DNA of 13,368 nt from an uncultured Bacteroidales bacterium (lineage in GTDB: Bacteria > Bacteroidota > Bacteroidia > Bacteroidales > Bacteroidaceae). Under the pieces are notes generated by a model. That model was not told the DNA's origin and did no database searches. It saw nothing but the letters and a program-made list of their open reading frames with translations. The stretch covers positions 1-13,368 of the forward strand of contig CACZRQ010000193.1 in the NCBI GenBank assembly GCA_902783615.1, read 5' to 3'. Position numbers and translations under genes: made by a program. Shown here piece after piece: positions 7,065 through 13,368 of the stretch (positions within the stretch are counted from its first letter, which is position 1; every line of letters begins with the position of its first letter).

Positions 7065-7733
7065 ATGGGAAATCTGATAACGGAAGATTGGGGCTTGATC
7101 GACTATGCCGAGGCGTGGCAGCGGCAGGAGTCTCTTTTCAGCCAACGCTTGGCGCAGAAAGTAGCTGGCGAGGCGGGCGCTATCGACCGTATCGTCCTTT
7201 GTGAACACCCCCATGTCTATACCCTGGGTCGCAGTGGAAAGGCTGCCAATATGCTGCTCAGCGATGAACAGTTGAAGCGCATAGGGGCCACCTATTACCA
7301 CATCGATCGGGGTGGAGATATCACCTATCATGGCCCGGGTCAGTTGGTTTGCTATCCCATCCTCGACTTGGAGCGATATGGCTTGGGTCTCAAGGATTAT
7401 ATCGCTATCATCGAGGAAGCCGTTATCCGTGTGTGTGCCCATTATGGCATCCGTGCGGGGCGACTCGAAAAAGCCACAGGTGTATGGCTCGATGCCCATG
7501 ATTCGCGAGCAAGGAAAATCTGTGCCATCGGGGTGAGAAGCAGCAGGTATGTTACCATGCACGGACTGGCGCTGAATGTGAATACCGACCTCCGTTATTT
7601 CAGCTACATCAATCCCTGCGGGTTTATCGACAAAGGGGTGACTTCATTGGCACAGGAGCTACACCAAGAAGTTTCGAAGGAGGAGGTGAAACGGCTCCTG
7701 ACAGAAGAATTGTTTGAACTATTAAAAAACTGA
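7065..7733 (+). CDS. lipB: Octanoyl-[acyl-carrier-protein]:protein N-octanoyltransferase
   Basis: LipB transfers octanoyl from acyl carrier protein to the lipoyl domains of GcvH and 2-oxoacid dehydrogenases; LipA then inserts sulfur. The 222 residues hold all family motifs: HPHVYTLGRSGK, then DRGGDITYHGPGQLVCYPI, the lysine of RKICAIGVR (Lys151) and the active-site cysteine of NPCG (Cys185), which form the Lys/Cys pair of LipB. An in-frame TTG at 7041 would add 8 residues but lies in the -7 promoter element, so the ATG at 7065 is chosen. engB follows after 4 bases, so the two are co-transcribed. The lipoyl product serves the glycine cleavage system whose P-protein is encoded nearby on the opposite strand. 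Confidence 0.96.
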   Translation: MGNLITEDWGLIDYAEAWQRQESLFSQRLAQKVAGEAGAIDRIVLCEHPHVYTLGRSGKAANMLLSDEQLKRIGATYYHIDRGGDITYHGPGQLVCYPILDLERYGLGLKDYIAIIEEAVIRVCAHYGIRAGRLEKATGVWLDAHDSRARKICAIGVRSSRYVTMHGLALNVNTDLRYFSYINPCGFIDKGVTSLAQELHQEVSKEEVKRLLTEELFELLKN

Positions 7734-7737
7734 AACG

Positions 7738-8343
7738 ATGAAGATTAATACAGCTGAATTTGTGATTAGCAACACCGACGTGAGCAAGTGTCCCCAGACG
7801 GGACTGCCAGAATATGCTTTCATCGGACGAAGCAACGTGGGGAAGTCGAGCCTGATTAACATGCTCACCAACAACAAGAAACTGGCCATGACCTCATCTA
7901 CACCTGGCAAGACCTTGCTCATCAATCATTTTCTCATCAACAAGCAGTGGTATCTGGTGGACCTGCCAGGCTATGGCTATGCCAACCGCAGCAAGAAAGG
8001 CGTGGCCAACATCCAAAAGGTGATAGGTTCCTATTTGGAACAACGCATGGAAATGACCTGCCTGTTTGTACTGATTGACAGCCGTCTGGAACCCCAGAAA
8101 ATCGATTTGGATTTCATGGCTTGGCTGGGTGAGAATCAGGTTCCATTCGCCATCGTATTTACCAAAGCCGACAAGCAGTCGAAACTGAGAACAGACATTA
8201 ATGTCAAGGCTTATCTCGAAAAGCTGTCAGAACAATGGGAAGAGTTGCCTCCCTATTTCGTCACCTCGGCGTTAAAGGGTACTGGAAGGGATGAATTACT
8301 GGCTTATATCGAGTCAATCAATGCCGAGTTGAAGAAAAATTGA
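7738..8343 (+). CDS. engB: Ribosome biogenesis GTPase YsxC/EngB (YihA)
   Basis: A 201-residue TRAFAC-class GTPase needed for maturation of the large ribosomal subunit. The motifs are in order: G1 GRSNVGKSS (residues 30-38), the G2 segment TSSTPGKTLLINHF (52-65), G3 DLPGYG (75-80), G4 TKAD (142-145) and a G5-like TSALKGTG near residues 178-185. The length and lack of extra domains fit the family. The ATG lies 4 bases after the lipB stop, so it relies on the lipB promoter. Other family names are yihA and ysxC. Confidence 0.97.
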   Translation: MKINTAEFVISNTDVSKCPQTGLPEYAFIGRSNVGKSSLINMLTNNKKLAMTSSTPGKTLLINHFLINKQWYLVDLPGYGYANRSKKGVANIQKVIGSYLEQRMEMTCLFVLIDSRLEPQKIDLDFMAWLGENQVPFAIVFTKADKQSKLRTDINVKAYLEKLSEQWEELPPYFVTSALKGTGRDELLAYIESINAELKKN

Positions 8344-8352
8344 GGTTTTATT

Positions 8353-8371
8353 CACTTTTTTGCCAAAAGTG
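8353..8371. other. AT-rich inverted repeat between engB and the palmitoyltransferase gene
   Basis: CACTTTT and AAAAGTG form a perfect 7-bp inverted repeat around a 5-base loop (TTGCC), 9 bases after the engB stop and about 25 bases before the next -7 element. There is no T run after it, so it is a poor intrinsic terminator on the + strand. An operator near the -33 position of the next promoter is an alternative. I cannot decide. Confidence 0.4.
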
Positions 8372-8395
8372 TGCAATGATACCAACATTTTTACT

Positions 8396-8403
8396 TATCT
8401 TTG
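8396..8403 (+). promoter_or_regulatory. Serine palmitoyltransferase gene promoter, -7 element TATCTTTG
   Basis: An exact TAnnTTTG in the string CTTATCTTTGCA. The -33 match is weak: TGTG at 8370-8373 with 22 bases of spacing. Transcription from near 8410 would leave a leader of about 43 bases before the ATG at 8453. Confidence 0.65.
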
Positions 8404-8452
8404 CAGTCTGCTTTACAGAATATAACTTATAGAATTTAAAGACTAATTGAAA

Positions 8453-9640
8453 ATGAGCTTACTATCAGAAAAGTTGGGTAAATACCAGGAGCCTCAGTAC
8501 TACAAGGCTCGGGGCATCTATCCCTATTTCCGAGAGATTGACAGCCATCAGGGCACAGAAGTCATGATGACTGGCAAGAAAGTCCTCATGTTTGGTTCAA
8601 ACGCATATACGGGACTCACTTATGACGAAAGAATTATCAACGCTTCCATCGAGGCAACCAAGAAATACGGCACCGGCTGTGCGGGCTCACGCCTGTTGAA
8701 CGGAACACTCGACCTGCATGTGCAGCTGGAGAAAGAGTTGGCAGCTTTCGTGGGAAAGGAAGAGGCAATGTGCTTCTCTACCGGTTTCACCGTAAACGAG
8801 GGTGTCATTCCTCAGCTGGTTGGTCGTGGCGACTATATCATCTGCGACGATCGTGACCATGCTTCTATCGTCGATGGACGACGTCTTTCGTTTGCTACTC
8901 AGCTGAAGTACAAACATAACGATATGGAGGCACTGGAGAAGGAGCTGAAGAAGTGCGAGCCAGATGCCATCAAGCTGATTGTGGTGGATGGTGTGTTCTC
9001 CATGGAAGGCGACTTGGCCAACATGCCTGAGATCATCCGTCTGAAGAAAAAATACAATGCTTGTGTGTATGTAGATGAGGCACATGGAATCGGTGTCTTC
9101 GGCAAACAGGGTCGTGGCGTGTGCGATCATTTCGGAGTGACCGATGATGTGGACATCATCATGGGTACCTTCAGTAAGTGGCTCGCTTCTTTGGGTGGTT
9201 TCGTGGCTGCTGAATCAGCTGTCATAAATGCATTGCGTCACAGTGCCCGTTCATACATCTTCCAGGCCAGCAGTACTCCTGCAGCTACAGCTGCTACCAT
9301 CGAGGCACTGCACATCATCCAAAATGAGCCGGAGCGTCAGGAACGTTTGTGGGAAATCACCAACTATGCCTTGAAGGAGTTCCGTGAGGCAGGTTTTGAG
9401 ATTGGCGATACCCAGTCACCTATCATCCCGCTGTATGTGCGCGACACCTACAAGACATTTGCTGTTACCAAGGCGGCGTTCGACGAGGGCATCTTCATCA
9501 ACCCCGTTATCCCACCTGCTTGCGCACCGCAAGACACCTTGGTTCGTGTGGCTCTGATGGCTACCCATACCAAGGAACAAATCGATTATGCGGTGGAACA
9601 TTTGGCTAAATGTTTCCGCGAATTGGGCATTATTCAGTGA
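8453..9640 (+). CDS. spt: Serine palmitoyltransferase-type alpha-oxoamine synthase
   Basis: A 395-residue PLP enzyme of the alpha-oxoamine synthase family, which condenses an amino acid with an acyl-CoA. Family marks are GTGCAGSRLLNGT (substrate loop), DDRDHASIVDG with the PLP-stacking His136, VYVDEAHGIG (Asp208, His211), and MGTFSKWLASLGGFV with the Schiff-base Lys242. Relatives include serine palmitoyltransferase, KBL (glycine C-acetyltransferase) and BioF. I favour serine palmitoyltransferase, the first step of sphingolipid synthesis, because the sequence resembles the Bacteroides enzyme and sphingolipids are characteristic of this phylum; no biotin or threonine-degradation gene is nearby. 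The ATG at 8453 is preferred over an in-frame TTG at 8447. The gene is monocistronic by context, with its own promoter and a 269-base gap after it. Confidence 0.85.
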   Translation: MSLLSEKLGKYQEPQYYKARGIYPYFREIDSHQGTEVMMTGKKVLMFGSNAYTGLTYDERIINASIEATKKYGTGCAGSRLLNGTLDLHVQLEKELAAFVGKEEAMCFSTGFTVNEGVIPQLVGRGDYIICDDRDHASIVDGRRLSFATQLKYKHNDMEALEKELKKCEPDAIKLIVVDGVFSMEGDLANMPEIIRLKKKYNACVYVDEAHGIGVFGKQGRGVCDHFGVTDDVDIIMGTFSKWLASLGGFVAAESAVINALRHSARSYIFQASSTPAATAATIEALHIIQNEPERQERLWEITNYALKEFREAGFEIGDTQSPIIPLYVRDTYKTFAVTKAAFDEGIFINPVIPPACAPQDTLVRVALMATHTKEQIDYAVEHLAKCFRELGIIQ

Positions 9641-9676
9641 AAAATGTATGATAAATATAAAAATTTATCGAATTAT

Positions 9677-9707
9677 TTTGAATAATTAAAAATCCTGCTT
9701 ATATTTG
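9677..9707 (+). promoter_or_regulatory. Consensus Bacteroidetes promoter P1 (TTTG-N19-TATATTTG)
   Basis: TTTG at 9677-9680 and TATATTTG at 9700-9707 are separated by 19 bases, a full match to the sigma-ABfr consensus. Transcription would start near 9714, almost 200 bases before the next protein start. The -33 element lies in the loop and right arm of a small inverted repeat, AATTATT-TTG-AATAATT (9671-9687). It may drive a separate small RNA or a long leader. Confidence 0.75.
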
Positions 9708-9713
9708 CAACAG

Positions 9714-9825
9714 AATTATAAACAGGCAAAACAAATTTAATCTCTCTGTAAGTTTTTGAATTAGATGTTGTAGTGAATGGGGGAGGGGGAATGTGAATTT
9801 CTCCTCCCTCAATTTTTGTCTTTTT
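9714..9825 (+). ncRNA. Candidate small RNA or leader RNA upstream of the GH123 gene
   Basis: This interval lies between a consensus promoter (P1) and a strong hairpin followed by T runs, and it carries no convincing reading frame. A transcript of about 105-112 bases would result. A second promoter downstream (9847-9878) could serve the glycosidase independently, which favours a free-standing RNA over a pure attenuator. The 5' end is estimated from the -7 element. I do not recognise an RNA family. Confidence 0.35.
9778..9825 (+). terminator. Hairpin with T tracts, intrinsic terminator or attenuator
   Basis: The arms TGGGGGAGGGGGAA (9778-9791) and TTTCTCCTCCCTCA (9798-9811) pair over 14 positions, three of them G-U, around the loop TGTGAA. 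The run TTTTTGTCTTTTT follows at 9813-9825. A G/C-rich stem plus U tract is the form of an intrinsic terminator on the + strand. No gene ends just before it: spt ended 137 bases earlier. Confidence 0.6.
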
Positions 9826-9846
9826 CTAAAACTCCCCCTCTCTTTA

Positions 9847-9878
9847 TTTGCGTATTTCCGCAATATCCACTATCTTTA
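9847..9878 (+). promoter_or_regulatory. Probable promoter P2 of the GH123 gene (TTTG-N20-TATCTTTA)
   Basis: TTTG at 9847-9850 and TATCTTTA at 9871-9878 are 20 bases apart. Only the last base of the -7 element (A for G) departs from consensus. Transcription would begin near 9885 and leave a leader of about 25 bases, a normal length in this window. Confidence 0.5.
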
Positions 9879-9909
9879 CTCCCAAATTAACCTTAAACTA
9901 ACAGATCTC

Positions 9910-11700
9910 ATGAAAAAGAGCTTACTGCTCATAGCTTCTTTGATAGCTGTAGCCTTTCCTGTTGCAGCTCAAAACCAAGGTGTTACCCATACAGGTAGAA
10001 ATACAGGGCAACCCCAATATCCACTTCAATCATACCGCGAACTCGATAACCCCGTGGCTGTGGATCAGGCTCAGTGGCGTGGCATTAATGGCAAGCATGT
10101 GCTGTGGGGCTCAGTCGATGAGCGCTACAGCCAGGAAGTGCCTCCACAGACCTTGCAGGGCAAGACGTTGGATCTGAATGCCTGGAAAGGCGAAAGGGTG
10201 CACGCCCAGTTTGCCGTGTATGGCAACGAATACATCCGTAGCCTGAAGTTCGAGGTATCCGACCTGGTGTCGAAGCAAGGTGACGTCATCTCTCAAGACC
10301 GTCTGCTGAAAGGCTTCGTGCGCTATGTGATGACCGACGAGCTGAACAAGGATGGGAAAAGTGGATGCAGCAATCGTCCCGATGCCACCCAATGGGACTC
10401 TACCCTCGTGGCTGATGTCATCGACCACCTGGCAACCGAACTGGAGGTGAAAGCCTACAACACTCAGGGAGGCTGGATTCGCGTTTGGGTGCCTCAGGAT
10501 GCCAAGACGGGTGTGTATTCAGGCACCGTCACCGTTAAGAATGGCAATGAGATTTTAGATAAACTGGTGTTGAGGGTGCATGTGAAGAATCATGTGTTGC
10601 CATCACCTGACGAATGGGCTTTCCATCTCGACCTTTGGCAGAACCCCTACGCTGTGGCTCGTTATTACCAGGTGAAGCCTTGGAGCGATGCCCACATGGA
10701 GGTCATGAAGCCCATCATGCAGCTGTATCAGCAGGCTGGTGGCAAGGTGATTACGGCTTCGTTGATGCACAAGCCCTGGAACGGACAGACGTTCGACTAT
10801 TTCGAGTCGATGGTTACTTGGATCAAGAAACTCGATGGCTCGTGGGCATTCGACTTCGCTGTGTTCGACAAGTGGGTGCAGTTCATGATGGATCTGGGTG
10901 TCAAGAAAGAGATCGGGTGCTACTCGATGGTGCCTTGGGCTTTGTCGTTCCAGTATTTCGACCAGGCCACCAACTCTCTTAAGTTTGCGCATACCGAGCC
11001 GGGTGAACCTGCCTACGATGAGATGTGGACGGCCATGCTGCGTGCTTTCTCGCAGCATCTGCGTGAGAAGGGCTGGTTCAACATCACCCACATCGCGATG
11101 GATGAACGAAAGATTGATGTGATGCTCAAAACGTTGAAGGTGATTCGCAATGCCGATCCTGAGTTCAAGATATCGATGGCAGGCAGTCTGTACGATGAAC
11201 TGGTGGATGAGCTCAACGACTATTGCATCACCATGAGTCAGAAGTGGGCAGAGGATATCATTGCCAAGCGTCGTCAGGAAGGCAAGGTCACCACGTTCTA
11301 TACCTGTTGTGCGGAAGCCTATCCTAACACCTTTACGTTTAGTGCTCCTGCCGAAGCTGAGTGGCTGGGCTTGTATGCCATGAAGGCCAACCTGGATGGT
11401 TATCTGCGCTGGGCATTCAATAGCTGGGTATCCGAGCCATTGCTCGACAGTCGCTATATTACTTGGGCAGCTGGCGACACCTATCTGATATATCCCGGAG
11501 CCCGTACCAGCATCCGCTTCGAGCGTCTGGTGTCTGGCATTCAGGACTATGAGAAGATTCGCATTTTGCGTCAGGAACAGAAACCAGCCGCTTTGCAGCG
11601 CCTGAACAAGGCCCTCAATACCTTTGATGAAACCCAACTTCCCGCCGTCTCAGCCTCCACATCCGTTAATCGCGTAAAGGCCGAAATCGACAGGTTTTAG
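9910..11700 (+). CDS. Secreted GH123-like beta-N-acetylgalactosaminidase (former DUF4091)
   Basis: A 596-residue exported protein. MKKSLLLIASLIAVAFPVAA is a signal peptide with a likely cut after Ala20 (VAA|Q). An N-terminal beta-sandwich region (about 45-225) precedes a catalytic region (about 235-565) with the GH123/DUF4091 C-terminal signature GYLRWAFNSWVSEPL ... YLIYPG ... SIRFERLVSGIQDYE. GH123 enzymes release beta-linked GalNAc by substrate-assisted catalysis with an adjacent Asp-Glu pair; HIAMDERKID supplies Asp398-Glu399 at a matching place. The Bacteroides vulgatus GH123 enzyme is about this length. Likely substrates are GalNAc-ended host glycans or glycolipids, acting in the periplasm, but the specificity is inferred. 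An upstream in-frame GTG at 9793 lies at the hairpin loop and is rejected. No susC/susD pair, sulfatase or other glycosidase flanks it. Confidence 0.82.
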   Translation: MKKSLLLIASLIAVAFPVAAQNQGVTHTGRNTGQPQYPLQSYRELDNPVAVDQAQWRGINGKHVLWGSVDERYSQEVPPQTLQGKTLDLNAWKGERVHAQFAVYGNEYIRSLKFEVSDLVSKQGDVISQDRLLKGFVRYVMTDELNKDGKSGCSNRPDATQWDSTLVADVIDHLATELEVKAYNTQGGWIRVWVPQDAKTGVYSGTVTVKNGNEILDKLVLRVHVKNHVLPSPDEWAFHLDLWQNPYAVARYYQVKPWSDAHMEVMKPIMQLYQQAGGKVITASLMHKPWNGQTFDYFESMVTWIKKLDGSWAFDFAVFDKWVQFMMDLGVKKEIGCYSMVPWALSFQYFDQATNSLKFAHTEPGEPAYDEMWTAMLRAFSQHLREKGWFNITHIAMDERKIDVMLKTLKVIRNADPEFKISMAGSLYDELVDELNDYCITMSQKWAEDIIAKRRQEGKVTTFYTCCAEAYPNTFTFSAPAEAEWLGLYAMKANLDGYLRWAFNSWVSEPLLDSRYITWAAGDTYLIYPGARTSIRFERLVSGIQDYEKIRILRQEQKPAALQRLNKALNTFDETQLPAVSASTSVNRVKAEIDRF

Positions 11701-11736
11701 GTGAAGAAAGGGTAGTAGTAAAGGTTTTTATGCAAG

Positions 11737-11771
11737 AAAAAGAGTGCTTTGTTTAAGCGTAGATTCTTTTT
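11737..11771. terminator. Possible bidirectional terminator between convergent genes
   Basis: AAAAAGA (11737-11743) pairs with TCTTTTT (11765-11771), and inside it GTGCTT pairs with AAGCGT (two G-U) around the loop TGTTT, with a 4-base bulge AGAT. Runs of T follow on either strand. It lies between the stops of the GH123 gene and the metallophosphoesterase gene and overlaps the latter's stop codon by two bases. The stem is AT-rich and bulged, so this is a moderate call. Confidence 0.45.
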
Positions 11772-13122
11772 ACTTCTTTGCCTCAAACTTGAAGCTGTCC
11801 TGAATCTTTCCTGTCACCAGATTGTGGATGTTCACCTGCAGCTTGCCATCTGCTACCTTGCCCTCGATGACCGTTGGGAAACGGTCGGGAGCTTCCTTGC
11901 GGTTTTCGCCACTGCCCGTAAATCCCATTTCAGGACCGCCTCCTATGATCTGAGCCCAGCAACGGGTGGGGGTAGGGGCATAATACTGGTAGCGATGCTG
12001 GTGTGCCGTGATGATGAGCTGGCATCCAGCCTGTTCCAACAGAGGTGTCCATAGACGGGCACAGGTGCGTTGCCACATGGCAAAGTCGGTGTTGTACTGT
12101 GGGTCTTTGTCTGCAGGTGCCACATCCCCCGGATTGCTGCGTGGATTGTCATCCAGCAGCGGGATGTGACAGAAGGCCACTAAGAAAGGCGCGTTGGCTA
12201 TCTCTGGCCTGGAGAGGGCATCGCTCAGCCAATGGACCTGTGCCTTGCGATAGGGGTCACTGGTGAACAATCCCGCAAACAGCGGATTCGTGTCGAGCTT
12301 GTCTTCGGCAGTGTCCAGACCTATCATCGCCACATCGCCCATGCGGACGGCGAAGTTGCGGCCTAAGTCCCAGTCGCGCGACTGCCTTTCCTCTGGTTGC
12401 CTGTACATCCAAACCTGCTCCAAGTGTCGGTTGGCCATGCCTCGGCTATCGTGATTGCCCGGGCAGAACAGATAGGGCATCGATGCAGCATAGTCACTGC
12501 GCTCAATCTCCGGCTTGAGGAAGATGCGCATCTGTGCCTCGATGGTTTCTTCCACGTTGCTGGCATCACCGTTCCAAACCACGCATGAGGGCAACAACTC
12601 GGCTATCTTGTTGATGGCCAGCCCAAACGGTTCCCATCGCACATGCGTGTCGTTGATCACGCAGAAATGCGCCTGGCTCCCTTCACCCGCAGTAGTGAAA
12701 TGATAAATGTGGTCATCCTCTTCGTTGCCCAGCACCTTCATGCTGTAGCCACCCTTGTATTCAATGCGGTCGGCACCTATTCTATAATAATAGGTAGTGT
12801 TGGGCTTCAGCCCCGTCAGACGTATCTGTTGCACATGGTCGGTGATGTCGGTGGTACGGAATCCACCGCACAGCACCTTTCGGGCATCGCTCAAGTCAGG
12901 TTTCTCTCCTACCCAGGCATAGCCGTTGGCAAGGTCGCCCACGGCAAAGGCAATGCCCATCGAAGTAGCTGCATAGTTCTGCAGCATGGGAGCAGATGTG
13001 ATGAGTTTACCGTTATGGTCAGCCGTTTGATTCTTTGATGTTTCGTTTGCTTTTGCCACGTTCCCCATACCGGTAGCCATAGCCAGTAAGGTGGAACTCT
13101 TAATAAAATCTCTGCGTTTCAT
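11770..13122 (-). CDS. Exported calcineurin-like metallophosphoesterase with N-terminal Fn3-like domain
   Basis: A 450-residue protein in the layout of purple-acid-phosphatase-like enzymes. The N-terminus MKRRDFIKSS plus a hydrophobic stretch resembles a twin-arginine (Tat) signal, with a possible cut after AKA (residue 25). An Fn3-like domain (about 40-143) ends in RLTGLKPNTTYYYRIG, typical of these N-terminal domains. The catalytic domain keeps all metal ligands in order: INDTH (Asp158, His160), NGDAS (Asp186), GNHD (Asn223-His224), FCHIP (His319) and AHQH (His374, His376). The usual Gly of GDxH and GHxH is Asn and Ala here. It probably hydrolyses phosphomonoesters or phosphodiesters in the periplasm, but the substrate is unknown. 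It is monocistronic and convergent with the GH123 gene. I see no pathway link between them. Confidence 0.88.
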   Translation of the reverse strand: MKRRDFIKSSTLLAMATGMGNVAKANETSKNQTADHNGKLITSAPMLQNYAATSMGIAFAVGDLANGYAWVGEKPDLSDARKVLCGGFRTTDITDHVQQIRLTGLKPNTTYYYRIGADRIEYKGGYSMKVLGNEEDDHIYHFTTAGEGSQAHFCVINDTHVRWEPFGLAINKIAELLPSCVVWNGDASNVEETIEAQMRIFLKPEIERSDYAASMPYLFCPGNHDSRGMANRHLEQVWMYRQPEERQSRDWDLGRNFAVRMGDVAMIGLDTAEDKLDTNPLFAGLFTSDPYRKAQVHWLSDALSRPEIANAPFLVAFCHIPLLDDNPRSNPGDVAPADKDPQYNTDFAMWQRTCARLWTPLLEQAGCQLIITAHQHRYQYYAPTPTRCWAQIIGGGPEMGFTGSGENRKEAPDRFPTVIEGKVADGKLQVNIHNLVTGKIQDSFKFEAKK

Positions 13123-13149
13123 GGTTTAAAGGTTTTCAGTTGTTTTCTG

Positions 13150-13157
13150 CAAAGATA
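13150..13157 (-). promoter_or_regulatory. Metallophosphoesterase gene promoter, -7 element TATCTTTG
   Basis: On the - strand, TATCTTTG within CTTATCTTTGCA matches TAnnTTTG exactly. Possible -33 elements lie 16 (TTTG) or 22 (TTG) bases upstream, neither at the preferred 19-21. Transcription from near 13143 gives a leader of about 20 bases before the ATG at 13122. Confidence 0.6.
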
Positions 13158-13209
13158 AGCATTGTTTTCCACACAAAAGCAAGTTTTTTTGAAAAAAAGT
13201 GCAAGAAAG

Positions 13210-13241
13210 TTTGCACGGTTGAAAAAAACGTTGTACCTTTG
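13210..13241 (+). promoter_or_regulatory. tRNA-Pro promoter (TTTG-N20-TACCTTTG)
   Basis: TTTG at 13210-13213 and TACCTTTG at 13234-13241 are 20 bases apart, a full match to the Bacteroidetes consensus. Transcription near 13248 leaves a leader of about 17 bases before the tRNA. The inverted repeat GCTTTT-CAAA-AAAAGC (13246-13261) covers that leader. Confidence 0.8.
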
Positions 13242-13264
13242 CATCGCTTTTCAAAAAAAGCCTT

Positions 13265-13339
13265 CGGGGTGTAGCGCAGTCCGGTTAGCGCACCTGCTTT
13301 GGGAGCAGGGGGTCCCAAGTTCGAATCTTGGTACCCCGA
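13265..13339 (+). tRNA. tRNA-Pro (anticodon UGG)
   Basis: A 75-base cloverleaf. The acceptor arms CGGGGTG and TACCCCG pair with one G-U. The D stem is GCGC/GCGC with a 10-base loop AGTCCGGTTA. The anticodon stem is CCTGC/GCAGG with loop TTTGGGA, giving anticodon TGG for proline CCN codons. The variable region is GGGTC, and the T arm is CCAAG-TTCGAAT-CTTGG. The discriminator base is A, as expected for bacterial tRNA-Pro. The 3' CCA is not encoded, so it must be added enzymatically. Confidence 0.98.
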
Positions 13340-13368
13340 CTAGGAATGGATTAAGGTTGATAAATAAA

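Noticed and set aside
9671..9687. Inverted repeat AATTATT-TTG-AATAATT as the spt terminator
   Set aside because: All A/T stem with a 3-base loop and no T run after it; it overlaps the -33 element of promoter P1.
9793..9909. In-frame N-terminal extension of 39 codons before the GH123 signal peptide
   Set aside because: It begins in the loop of the terminator-like hairpin and would bury the signal peptide; the ATG at 9910 starts a normal one.
10603..11637. Long open frame (344 codons) on the - strand opposite the GH123 gene
   Set aside because: It lies wholly inside a well-supported gene, its translation resembles no family, and it is rich in His, Leu and Ile as expected of an antisense shadow of biased codons.
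1..13368. Mobile element, prophage, integration at the tRNA, or defence system
   Set aside because: No transposase, integrase or phage genes, no repeat of the tRNA 3' end in the window, and all genes are housekeeping or ordinary accessory types.

Overview
The window looks like ordinary chromosomal DNA from a member of the Bacteroidales, probably Prevotella- or Bacteroides-like. Three lines of evidence support this. Five promoters carry the Bacteroidetes -7 element TAnnTTTG. There are no strong Shine-Dalgarno sequences in front of the genes. The gene content fits the phylum: a sphingolipid-type serine palmitoyltransferase, a short phosphoglycerate dehydrogenase, a DUF3298 lipoprotein and a GH123-type secreted glycosidase. 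I see no phage, transposon, CRISPR array, defence island or toxin-antitoxin pair.

Layout. (1) Positions 2-1901, + strand: the 3' end of serC, a 3-phosphoglycerate dehydrogenase and a YigZ/IMPACT protein form a tight operon in which each stop and start share one base (TAATG). (2) Positions 1898-6975, - strand: a DUF3298 lipoprotein, rsmG, a metallo-beta-lactamase-fold hydrolase and gcvP, in transcription order. Two of the junctions are filled by tandem heptamers of the form TCAATNG. gcvP converges on yigZ and overlaps it by 4 bases. (3) Positions 7036-9640, + strand: lipB-engB, then a serine palmitoyltransferase gene with its own promoter. (4) Positions 9641-9909: an intergenic region with two promoter-like elements and, between them, a strong hairpin followed by T runs. 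This may be a small RNA or a leader attenuator. (5) Positions 9910-11700, + strand: a secreted GH123-like beta-N-acetylgalactosaminidase, convergent with (6) an exported metallophosphoesterase on the - strand (11770-13122). A possible two-way terminator lies between them. (7) tRNA-Pro(UGG) at 13265-13339 with a clear promoter.

Functionally, many genes touch serine and glycine metabolism. SerC and the dehydrogenase make serine, GcvP cleaves glycine, LipB supplies the octanoyl group later converted to lipoate on GcvH, and serine palmitoyltransferase spends serine on sphingolipids. They sit in separate transcription units on both strands, so shared control is only an inference.

The features most worth a second look are the promoter-hairpin-T-tract unit at 9677-9825, the heptamer arrays at 4767-4794 and 6061-6123, and the altered active-site residues of the phosphoglycerate dehydrogenase. 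None amounts to a clearly new multi-gene system.
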